Positions 1 through 5,614 of a stretch of DNA of 5,903 nt are shown in pieces. Location: the NCBI GenBank assembly GCA_913049615.1, contig CAJWZI010000120.1, forward strand, positions 1-5,903. Direction: 5' to 3'. The position numbers and the translations under genes are program-made. Below the pieces are notes generated by a model, which had not been told where the DNA came from, ran no database searches, and was given only the letters and a program-made list of their open reading frames with translations. The DNA is from an uncultured Alphaproteobacteria bacterium (GTDB lineage Bacteria; Pseudomonadota; Alphaproteobacteria; GCA-2731375). Position 1 is the first letter of the stretch. Each line of letters starts with the position of its first letter.

Positions 1-278
1 AAGAGCTTTTCGGCCGCATAGCGGCCAAAGAATTAGAAAGAAAACGTTTACCAGCATTCGCCCGCCGGCGATTGGAAAAAAAATTTAAATCATTATCTAA
101 ATTTTTTCTACCTATCTATCTATAATTAATACGAAATTTAAAATTCATTGCCACGTAAGCAAATAAGCTAAGCATGATACCAGGTTGTCGGGCTAGTCGG
201 CCGCCTGGAACCTCTGCCCCAATTACTTTTTTTCGCCGCAACCGCCGAACCCCAACACCGGATGATTGGCCCAGACAG
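1..278. other. non-coding left edge, AT-rich with a GC-richer patch
   Basis: I find no gene here on either strand. Positions about 71-170 are strongly AT-rich and include short A and T runs and a small CTAT repeat near 112-123. Positions about 178-280 are GC-richer. Within 180-213 two mutually exclusive short stems can be drawn: CCAGG (180-184) with CCTGG (204-208), or AGGTT (182-186) with AACCT (209-213). This is where a terminator for the minus-strand thiSG gene would lie, but no GC stem followed by a T run in the minus-strand direction is convincing. No tRNA, rRNA, tmRNA or SRP RNA signature was recognised. A thiE gene, a common neighbour of thiG, is not present in this stretch. Confidence 0.6.
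12..26. repeat. perfect 6-bp GC hairpin
   Basis: GGCCGC (12-17) and GCGGCC (21-26) are exact inverted repeats around the 3-base loop ATA. Outside them a T-run (7-10) can pair with AAA (27-29) if C11 is bulged out. Polarity is wrong for a Rho-independent terminator on either strand, since no T run follows the stem in the direction of reading. It may be a structural element, part of an unseen RNA, or chance. The inverted repeat is visible directly; no function is assigned. Confidence 0.4.
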
Positions 279-1277
279 TTAGATCAACCCAGCCAAGGGT
301 GACGAGGGATCTGCGTATCGTTTTTTGGGCATCCGGCCCGCCAGATAGGCCTCCCGGCCCGCAACCACGGCATGTTTCATAGCTCGGGCCATACGGATGG
401 GGTCCTGTGCCTCAGCTATCGCAGTGTTCATCAACACACCGTCACAGCCCAATTCCATAGCGATAGTCGCATCGGAGGCGGTTCCCACACCAGCATCTAC
501 GATAACCGGTACGGAGGCATTTTCGATGATGACCCTGATGTTAACTGGATTTTGCACGCCCAGTCCCGAACCAATTGGCGCGCCAAGGGGCATGATGGCG
601 CAACAGCCTATATCTTCCAGAACCTTCGCCTGAATAGGATCATCGGAGCAATAGACCATCACCTGGAAGCTCTCCTTGATTAGCATCTCTGCAGCACGAA
701 TGGTTTCAGGCATGTTGGGATAAAGGGTTTGCTGATCGCCCAAGACCTCCAATTTTACTAGATCCCAGCCACCGGCTTCTCGAGCTAGCCGCAGCGTACG
801 CACTGCGTCCTCGCCGGAGAAACAGCCTGCCGTGTTAGGCAGATAGATGTATTTCTTGGGATCCACATGATCGACCAGCATTTCCTGACCTGGATCGGTC
901 AGGTTGACCCGGCGTACGGCGACCGTAACCATTTGGGCTCCTGCCGCCTCGGCCGCCCGGCGGTTCTGGTCATAGGATTCGTACTTCCCGGTTCCGATGA
1001 TTAGCCGGGACGTCATCATACGTCCAGCCACGGTCCAGCTATCGTCGTCCGAATCACCATCCTGATCGTTTAGCGCATCGCCGCCACCGATAAAGTGTAC
1101 GATCTCCAATCGGTCCCCGTCGGAAACTAGGGTTTTGTCATACGCGGATCGGGGCACTATCTCCAGATTGTGTTCCAGAGCAATTTTGCGTGCGTCCAAC
1201 CCAAGATCGCGCAACAGAACCGTCACAGTAATTGGGGAAGGTATTTCGCGGTTTTCACCATTAATCACAACGGACAT
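279..1277 (-). CDS. thiSG: ThiS-ThiG fusion: sulfur carrier protein / thiazole synthase
   Basis: This 332-residue cytoplasmic protein fuses two thiamine-biosynthesis parts. Residues 1-66 are a ThiS-like ubiquitin-fold sulfur carrier ending in the IGGG motif (63-66), which in free ThiS is the C-terminal Gly-Gly that becomes a thiocarboxylate. Residues 67-80 form an acidic Asp/Ser linker. Residues from about 82 onward are ThiG, which condenses deoxyxylulose phosphate, ThiS-thiocarboxylate and dehydroglycine (or a glycine-derived imine) into the thiazole phosphate. ThiG landmarks are LIIGTGKY (92-99), VKLEVLGD (174-181), whose K175 is the expected Schiff-base lysine, [10 protein letters not shown] (229-238), VDAGVG (260-265) and VLMNTAIA (281-288). 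The start is supported by a GAGGAA site 9 bases upstream. The gene is divergent from aroQ. Such fusions are a known architecture (the PRK11840 type). No frame damage is seen. Identity is very secure; how the internal Gly-Gly is used is not known from the sequence. Confidence 0.95.
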   Translation of the reverse strand: MSVVINGENREIPSPITVTVLLRDLGLDARKIALEHNLEIVPRSAYDKTLVSDGDRLEIVHFIGGGDALNDQDGDSDDDSWTVAGRMMTSRLIIGTGKYESYDQNRRAAEAAGAQMVTVAVRRVNLTDPGQEMLVDHVDPKKYIYLPNTAGCFSGEDAVRTLRLAREAGGWDLVKLEVLGDQQTLYPNMPETIRAAEMLIKESFQVMVYCSDDPIQAKVLEDIGCCAIMPLGAPIGSGLGVQNPVNIRVIIENASVPVIVDAGVGTASDATIAMELGCDGVLMNTAIAEAQDPIRMARAMKHAVVAGREAYLAGRMPKKRYADPSSPLAGLI

Positions 1278-1286
1278 AGCCTACCG

Positions 1287-1292
1287 TTCCTC
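1287..1292 (-). promoter_or_regulatory. ribosome binding site of thiSG
   Basis: On the minus strand GAGGAA lies 9 bases upstream of the ATG at 1277. It is a good Shine-Dalgarno match at normal spacing and supports the chosen start, which also gives a standard ThiS N-terminus. Confidence 0.7.
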
Positions 1293-1303
1293 GCGCGCCT
1301 ACG

Positions 1304-1309
1304 ATAATA
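1304..1309 (-). promoter_or_regulatory. possible -10 element for thiSG
   Basis: The minus strand reads TATTAT here, one mismatch from TATAAT, 26 bases upstream of the start codon. No convincing -35 hexamer is seen 16-18 bases further upstream, so this is only a candidate. Confidence 0.25.
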
Positions 1310-1331
1310 CAAAACTCTTAGAATTATGGGG

Positions 1332-1346
1332 AGGCGGAACCCGCCT
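1332..1346. repeat. 6-bp inverted repeat in the divergent promoter region
   Basis: AGGCGG (1332-1337) and CCGCCT (1341-1346) are perfect inverted repeats around the loop AAC. No T run follows on either strand, so it is not a typical terminator. Its place between two divergent start sites would suit a regulator-binding site or leader hairpin, but it may be chance. Confidence 0.35.
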
Positions 1347-1403
1347 TGCAACCGGGGTAAAAAAATATTCTGCCCGACTTCACCGCCGGCGGGCGTATCT
1401 GGC

Positions 1404-1432
1404 TTCCCTATTCAATAACGTGGCAGTATATA
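1404..1432 (+). promoter_or_regulatory. candidate promoter of the aroQ-accBC operon
   Basis: TTCCCT (1404-1409) and TATATA (1427-1432) are separated by 17 bases, giving a weak -35 and a fair -10 about 32 bases before the aroQ ATG. The location is sensible because the gene gaps downstream are only 7-25 bases, so this region should drive the whole operon. The -35 match is poor. Confidence 0.3.
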
Positions 1433-1464
1433 GGCGATGGTTCTGTTGCCATCGGTGGAATCCT

Positions 1465-1902
1465 ATGCCCACAAAAATTCTAGTCCTTCACGGCCCAAAT
1501 CTCAATTTGCTGGGGACCCGTGAGCCTGATGTCTATGGTCACGAAACACTTGATGGAGTGAACGCTTCAATTCAAACAAAGGCAAACGAGTTAGGCATCA
1601 CAGTTGATTGTCGGCAATCCAACGGAGAAGGCGAATTAGTGACCTGGATACAGCAGGCCCGTGGTGATGCTGCCGCCATCGTCATAAACGCAGGCGCTTA
1701 CACACATACTTCCATCGCCATTGCCGATGCCCTTCGGGCAGTGGAGTTGCCGATCTATGAAGTACATCTATCCAATATTTACCAACGCGAGAACTTCCGA
1801 CATCACTCCTATATCTCCGATCTAGCAGTAGCTGTAATTTGCGGTCTTGGGCCGGATGGGTATCTATACGCCCTAACAGCAGCAGCAAAAGAGACCACTT
1901 AA
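1465..1902 (+). CDS. aroQ: type II 3-dehydroquinate dehydratase
   Basis: AroQ dehydrates 3-dehydroquinate to 3-dehydroshikimate, the third step of the shikimate pathway, in the cytoplasm as a small dodecameric enzyme. The 145-residue length is typical of the type II family. Visible motifs are HGPNLNLLGTREPDVYG (9-25), containing N12, R19 and the catalytic-type Y24 on the mobile lid; QSNGEGEL (51-58); NAGAYTHTS (75-83), with N75 and H81; and EVHLSNIYQRENFRHHSY (99-116), with the general acid H101 and R112. The reading frame stays open upstream into the thiSG gene, but the ATG at 1465 gives the standard family N-terminus and has GGTGG at 1454-1458 as ribosome site. It is the first gene of the apparent operon, 24 bases before accB, an arrangement common in proteobacteria. 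Confidence 0.96.
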   Translation: MPTKILVLHGPNLNLLGTREPDVYGHETLDGVNASIQTKANELGITVDCRQSNGEGELVTWIQQARGDAAAIVINAGAYTHTSIAIADALRAVELPIYEVHLSNIYQRENFRHHSYISDLAVAVICGLGPDGYLYALTAAAKETT

Positions 1903-1926
1903 AGGCGGAAGAAAGGCATAACAACC

Positions 1927-2385
1927 ATGGCGAAGACCGAGGTCGACAAAAATCTGATTCGCGAGCTCGCTGCGCTTATGGATGAGACCGGATTATGTGA
2001 GATCGAGATTGGGCGCCCCGACGAACGGATGCGTCTGGTTCGCCCTACCTCTCCCATTGCGGCCGCAGTTCCCATATCGGCACCAACACAACCTACCGCG
2101 CCTGCCTCGCCGAGCTCTGCGTCGGTGCAAGACAGCGATTTATCTTCACACCCCGGCGCTGTGTCCTCGCCTTTGGTGGGCACCGCCTATTACTCCCCCT
2201 CACCTGAGGCACCGCCCTTCGTCAACATAGGTGACCGGGTTTCCACTGGGCAAACTCTACTGGTGATAGAGGCTATGAAGACCTTCAATGAAATACCGGC
2301 GCCAAACTCTGGGGTCGTGAAGCAGATCCTGTTCGAAAACGCTACGCCAGTCGAATTCGGCGATGTCCTGATGATCGTCGAATAA
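1927..2385 (+). CDS. accB: biotin carboxyl carrier protein of acetyl-CoA carboxylase
   Basis: AccB carries the biotin that AccC carboxylates and that the AccAD carboxyltransferase uses to make malonyl-CoA for fatty acid synthesis. The protein has 152 residues. An N-terminal helical segment (about 1-40) is followed by a Pro/Ala/Ser-rich flexible linker (about 41-75) and a biotinyl domain (about 78-152). The biotin attachment motif is EAMK at 115-118, so K118 should be biotinylated. The YYSPSPEAPPF stretch (88-98) matches the thumb that marks true acetyl-CoA carboxylase carriers, as opposed to those of other biotin enzymes. A GAAAGG ribosome site (1912-1917) lies 9 bases before the ATG. It sits 24 bases after aroQ and 7 bases before accC. 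No accA or accD is in the window; in proteobacteria they usually lie elsewhere. Confidence 0.96.
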   Translation: MAKTEVDKNLIRELAALMDETGLCEIEIGRPDERMRLVRPTSPIAAAVPISAPTQPTAPASPSSASVQDSDLSSHPGAVSSPLVGTAYYSPSPEAPPFVNIGDRVSTGQTLLVIEAMKTFNEIPAPNSGVVKQILFENATPVEFGDVLMIVE

Positions 2386-2392
2386 GCCGGCG

Positions 2393-3736
2393 ATGTTTGA
2401 GAAGGTCCTTATCGCTAATCGCGGAGAGATCGCCCTTCGTCTACATCGCGCCTGTCGGGAAATGGGAATTCGCACCGTAGCAGTCCATTCGACCGCGGAT
2501 GCAGACGCCATGCATGTACGTTTAGCGGATGAAGCTGTTTGTATCGGCCCGCCATCCGCCATAGAAAGCTACCTGAATATTCCCACAATCCTTGCAGCAG
2601 CCGAGATCACCGGTAGCGATGGCATACACCCCGGATACGGGTTCCTATCCGAGAATGCCGATTTCGCCCAAATTGTTGAAGAACACGGTTACACCTTCAT
2701 TGGCCCATCGGAACAACATATCAAGATCATGGGAGATAAAATTCAGGCCAAAAAGACCGTACGGGAGTTGGGCATAAAGGTGGTGCCTGGCAGCGACGGC
2801 GCCATCACCGATCCAGAGGAAGCCAGGGCACTCGCCGATGACATGGGCTACCCGGTATTGATCAAGGCGGCATCAGGTGGCGGAGGACGTGGCATGAAGG
2901 TGGTGCATCAGGCTAGCGAAATCAAAACTTCGCTGGAAGCCGCCCGTACAGAATGCAAGGCAGCCTTCAACGATGATGCTGTATATATCGAGAAATACCT
3001 GAAAAATCCCCGCCATATTGAGGTGCAAATTATGGGTGACGGCACCGGCAAGGTGATCCATCTGGGGGAACGGGACTGCTCCCTACAACGGCGCAACCAA
3101 AAAGTTCTGGAAGAGGCGCCCTCACCCGCTCTTAACGCCGCCACGCGCACCAACATCGGGCAGGTAGTAGTCGATGCGCTATCCAAGATAAAATACACGT
3201 CGCTCGGCACGGTCGAATTTCTGTATGAAGAAGGTGAATTCTATTTCATCGAGATGAATACCCGTCTGCAGGTAGAGCATCCCGTTACCGAGGCCATTAC
3301 CGGTATCGATCTAGTACGGGAACAGATCCGCATCGCGGCCGGGGCGCCGTTGTCTTTCGATCAAAAAGATATCCGCTTTTCAGGCCACGCTATTGAATGC
3401 CGCATTAACGCAGAACATCCCAAGACTTTTGTTCCCTCGCCCGGACAGGTTGGCGATTTTCATGCACCGGGTGGCTTGGGGGTTCGCGTCGACTCTGGTC
3501 TTTACGCCGGATATCGTATTCCTCCCTACTATGATAGCCTGATTGCTAAGCTAGTGGTCCATGGCGCCACCCGAAATGATTGCCTGATGCGACTTAACAG
3601 GGCGCTAGGCGAGTTTGTCATAGATGGAATTGAGGTTAATATTCCATTGCACAGAGACTTGATCCAACAGCAGAATTTCATTGACGGCGATTATCATATT
3701 CATTGGCTGGAACAATTTCTCGATCAGCGCGAATAA
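2393..3736 (+). CDS. accC: biotin carboxylase subunit of acetyl-CoA carboxylase
   Basis: AccC uses ATP and bicarbonate to carboxylate the biotin on AccB. The 447 residues match the usual single-subunit length of about 450. The order is an N-terminal biotin-carboxylase domain (IANRGEIALR at 7-16, GIHPGYGFLSEN at 77-88), an ATP-grasp domain and a C-terminal domain. Active-site residues identifiable by comparison with the E. coli enzyme are K116, K158 before the glycine-rich loop SGGGGRGM (161-168), H208, K237, E275, E287 and N289 in FIEMNTRLQVEHP (285-297), R291 and R337. None of the key positions is missing. No clear Shine-Dalgarno sequence lies in the 7-base gap after accB, so translation is probably coupled to accB, which would suit the fixed stoichiometry of the complex. 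The 3' gap to the next gene is 25 bases. Confidence 0.97.
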   Translation: MFEKVLIANRGEIALRLHRACREMGIRTVAVHSTADADAMHVRLADEAVCIGPPSAIESYLNIPTILAAAEITGSDGIHPGYGFLSENADFAQIVEEHGYTFIGPSEQHIKIMGDKIQAKKTVRELGIKVVPGSDGAITDPEEARALADDMGYPVLIKAASGGGGRGMKVVHQASEIKTSLEAARTECKAAFNDDAVYIEKYLKNPRHIEVQIMGDGTGKVIHLGERDCSLQRRNQKVLEEAPSPALNAATRTNIGQVVVDALSKIKYTSLGTVEFLYEEGEFYFIEMNTRLQVEHPVTEAITGIDLVREQIRIAAGAPLSFDQKDIRFSGHAIECRINAEHPKTFVPSPGQVGDFHAPGGLGVRVDSGLYAGYRIPPYYDSLIAKLVVHGATRNDCLMRLNRALGEFVIDGIEVNIPLHRDLIQQQNFIDGDYHIHWLEQFLDQRE

Positions 3737-3761
3737 GTAAAGAGACGGAGCAGTTAACGAC

Positions 3762-4580
3762 ATGAGCGATAACTTCACCGACGCGGCTTTTGAAATTGGT
3801 GACAAAGGTATCGCCGTCTTCACCATGAACCGGCCAGATGTCTTGAACGCTCTGACACCGGGTTTGAAGGATGATTTCATTCGTATGCTCGAACTGGTGC
3901 AAGGCAATGACGATGTAAATGCTTTAATCCTGACCGGCACAGGCCGCGCCTTCTGCGCAGGTGGCAACGTCAAGGGAATGGGCGGTTCCAAACAGGCCCA
4001 ACCCGAATTGGCCCGCTCCAGAATGATGAAAATGCATGAATGGCTGGTGCGTCTGCACAATCTGGATTGCCCAGTGATTGCGGCGGTAAATGGCTTGGCC
4101 TTTGGCGGCGGTCTAGCCCTGGCGCTGCAGGCTGATTTTGTTCTCGCCGCTGAAGACGCGACCTTTTCTTCTGTTTTCGGGCGGATTGGTCTGGTGCCAG
4201 ACATGGCAGTATTATACACCCTACCCCGTGCTGTCGGCATGCAGCGGGCCAAAGAATTGATGTACACCGCTCGTTCCATAACCGCCAAAGAGGCAGAGGA
4301 TATGGGCATGCTCTACGGCGTTTTTACCTCGAACGAACTAATGCCCGCCGCCATGGAGCTGGCCAGCCGTCTGGCACAGGGTTCAAAATCGGCAATCGGT
4401 CTGACAAAAAAAATTGTTAATCGCAGCTTTCAATCGGATTACGCGACCATGGCCGAGCTCGAGTCCGATGGCCAGGCAATACTTTTTTCTACAGAATTTC
4501 ATAAGGAAGCCGTGCGCCGTTTTCAAAGCAAGGAGCCGCCTCTTTATAATTGGGACAAAATGGGCGAGTCGAACAGCTAA
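3762..4580 (+). CDS. crotonase-family (enoyl-CoA hydratase/isomerase-like) protein
   Basis: This 272-residue cytoplasmic protein belongs to the crotonase fold, acting on acyl-CoA (or acyl carrier) thioesters. Family marks are the opening FTMNRPDVLNAL (20-31), GRAFCAGGNVKGMG (61-74), which supplies the first oxyanion-hole backbone NH near A66/G67, and NGLAFGGGLALALQADF (110-126), with the second oxyanion glycine near G116. The two glutamates of classical hydratase (rat E144 and E164) align with A119 and about F139, so both are absent. D147 in GLVPD (143-147) aligns with the catalytic Asp of dienoyl-CoA isomerase and 4-chlorobenzoyl-CoA dehalogenase. Plain hydratase activity is therefore doubtful, and an isomerase or hydrolase role is possible. 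GGAG (3747-3750) precedes the ATG. The gene is inserted between accC and aat, 25 and 24 bases from each, so it should be co-transcribed. The fold is secure; the substrate is unknown. Confidence 0.9.
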   Translation: MSDNFTDAAFEIGDKGIAVFTMNRPDVLNALTPGLKDDFIRMLELVQGNDDVNALILTGTGRAFCAGGNVKGMGGSKQAQPELARSRMMKMHEWLVRLHNLDCPVIAAVNGLAFGGGLALALQADFVLAAEDATFSSVFGRIGLVPDMAVLYTLPRAVGMQRAKELMYTARSITAKEAEDMGMLYGVFTSNELMPAAMELASRLAQGSKSAIGLTKKIVNRSFQSDYATMAELESDGQAILFSTEFHKEAVRRFQSKEPPLYNWDKMGESNS

Positions 4581-4604
4581 CATTTTAGAGGATTACCTAG
4601 GGGG

Positions 4605-5252
4605 ATGAAGATTACCCCGGACATTGTCCTCAAGGCATACGCCACGGGCGTGTTTCCGATGTCGGATGGGCGGGATGATCGCAAAATATTTTGGGTCGAT
4701 CCGGAAAATCGGGGCATTCTGCCTCTAGATAATTTTCATCTGCCACGCCGCATGCACCGGATAGTTCGAACGGATCAATTTCAGATCCGGACCGATACTG
4801 CGTTCGCAGAAGTAATGGATGCCTGCGCGGCGCCGGCCTCGGGTCGCTGGACGACCTGGATTAATCATGAGATTCAGGAGCTATTTCTCGATCTGCATGA
4901 ACGTGGCTTTGCCCACTGCGTTGAAACATGGGCCAATGACGAATTAGCTGGCGGCCTGTACGGCATCGCCTTGGGCGGCGCCTTTTTTGGAGAAAGCATG
5001 TTCAGTCGGTGCAACAATGCTTCGAAGGTGGCGCTGATTCACCTGGTGGGACGGCTAAAACTAGGTGGCTTTATTCTGTTGGATACCCAGTTTATCACCA
5101 ATCATCTGATCCAATTCGGTGCCGTTGAGATTACCCGCGCTGCCTATCATTCCCGATTGGCTTCGGCTTTATCCGTGGTGGGCGATTTCAACCTTTCAGG
5201 CAAATCTTTAACCTCCGCCACTGTGCTACAATCGATCACCCAAACGTCATAA
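4605..5252 (+). CDS. aat: leucyl/phenylalanyl-tRNA--protein transferase
   Basis: Aat transfers Leu or Phe from aminoacyl-tRNA to proteins with N-terminal Arg or Lys, marking them for ClpS/ClpAP degradation (bacterial N-degron pathway). The 215 residues fit the family. Motifs are AYATGVFPMS (11-20), IFWVDPENRGILPLD (28-42), FHLPRRMHR (44-52), TWINHEI (84-90), the signature GGAFFGESMFSR (124-135) with E130, NASKVALIHL (138-147), and LLDTQF (158-163), whose D160 and Q162 match the E. coli catalytic pair D186/Q188. The ATG has AGAGGA 12 bases upstream and a G run immediately before it; this start gives the expected N-terminus. It is the last plus-strand gene of the operon. Its final 35 codons (from Y181) overlap, in antisense, the 3' end of the DUF2155 gene, and no terminator is seen beyond the stop. 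Confidence 0.95.
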   Translation: MKITPDIVLKAYATGVFPMSDGRDDRKIFWVDPENRGILPLDNFHLPRRMHRIVRTDQFQIRTDTAFAEVMDACAAPASGRWTTWINHEIQELFLDLHERGFAHCVETWANDELAGGLYGIALGGAFFGESMFSRCNNASKVALIHLVGRLKLGGFILLDTQFITNHLIQFGAVEITRAAYHSRLASALSVVGDFNLSGKSLTSATVLQSITQTS

Positions 5253-5602
5253 ACTGAGTGTTCCAAAGCTGATAACGCTGGCGACGACGCGAACATCCAC
5301 CCTGCGAACAACTGCTGTCGCCCACCTTTGCCAGGGAGCACTTCATCAATTTCCAAAAATACCGCTACTTCTGGAGTTTCCTCGGGTGGTCGCTTGCGGC
5401 AAGTTTGAGCAACAATGCGCAGCGTTCCAAATTTCACTTCTTTACCCAGGGGCAATTCGAAAGTTGTTATTCGGGCCGTAATTTTATCTAGCCCCCGCAG
5501 GAGCACGCCTCTGGCCAAGTCCGTTTGGGCGAACGATGAGTAACACAAGAAGGCTAGGCTAAGCAGTAACGCTAGGGGTGCCAGTCCCCAACACCGTCTC
5601 AT
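5147..5602 (-). CDS. exported DUF2155-family protein
   Basis: This 151-residue protein belongs to the uncharacterised DUF2155 family of Alphaproteobacteria; its biochemical role is not known to me. A signal peptide is evident: a basic start (MRRC), a hydrophobic core (about 5-20) and a likely cleavage after A25 in SSFA-QT, so it should be periplasmic. There is no proper lipobox at C20. Family motifs are RGLDKITARITTFELPLG (36-53), FGTLRI (58-63), PEETPEVAVFLEI (73-85), GWMFASSPALSALEH (101-115) and YDVWVIDC (118-125). The mature part has exactly two cysteines, C68 and C125, which could form a disulfide. The residues after 125 are charged, probably not conserved, and lie opposite the end of aat. 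It follows the mlaD remnant by 12 bases with only a weak ribosome site, so co-transcription or coupling with mlaD is likely. Confidence 0.88.
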   Translation of the reverse strand: MRRCWGLAPLALLLSLAFLCYSSFAQTDLARGVLLRGLDKITARITTFELPLGKEVKFGTLRIVAQTCRKRPPEETPEVAVFLEIDEVLPGKGGRQQLFAGWMFASSPALSALEHSVYDVWVIDCSTVAEVKDLPERLKSPTTDKAEANRE

Positions 5603-5614
5603 CGAACTACCGTT

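Larger units (their letters stand above)
1278..1464. promoter_or_regulatory. divergent intergenic region between thiSG and aroQ
   Basis: This 187-base non-coding region separates two divergently transcribed genes, so it should hold promoters for both. It contains a TATTAT hexamer for the minus strand (1304-1309), a TATATA hexamer for the plus strand (1427-1432), an A7 run ending near 1365, a 6-bp hairpin (1332-1346) and a GC palindrome, CCGCCGGCGG (1383-1392). I looked for a TPP riboswitch (thi-box CUGAGA and ACCUGA/GGAUAAUGC-like blocks) upstream of thiSG on the minus strand and saw none. The promoter role is inferred from gene orientation. Confidence 0.6.

Noticed and set aside
59..70. 12-base inverted copy CGCCCGCCGGCG (59-70) versus CGCCGGCGGGCG (1384-1395) flanking thiSG
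   Set aside because: The match stops at 12 bases, is low-complexity GC, and shows no target duplication or transposase, so it is not evidence of a mobile element.
180..213. Possible tRNA or small RNA fold in the GC-richer patch
   Set aside because: No acceptor stem, anticodon arm or T-loop consensus can be assembled, and the stems are short and compete with each other.
198..278. Short minus-strand frame continuing past the thiSG stop (ending FGGCGEKK)
   Set aside because: There is no start codon with a ribosome site, no recognisable family and only about 20 codons beyond thiSG; not supported as a gene.
1135..1464. Upstream extension of the aroQ frame to 1135
   Set aside because: It overlaps thiSG in antisense and has no family similarity. 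The ATG at 1465 gives the standard AroQ N-terminus with a GGTGG site before it.
3605..4309. Long minus-strand open frame (234 codons) across the accC end and the crotonase gene
   Set aside because: It is opposite two well-supported genes, and its translation is low-complexity Ala/Arg/Ser-rich with no recognisable domain, typical of an antisense shadow.
4406..4413. A8 run inside the crotonase-family gene as a programmed slippage site
   Set aside because: The reading frame is intact across it and the product matches family length. A single A8 is not enough to claim frameshifting.
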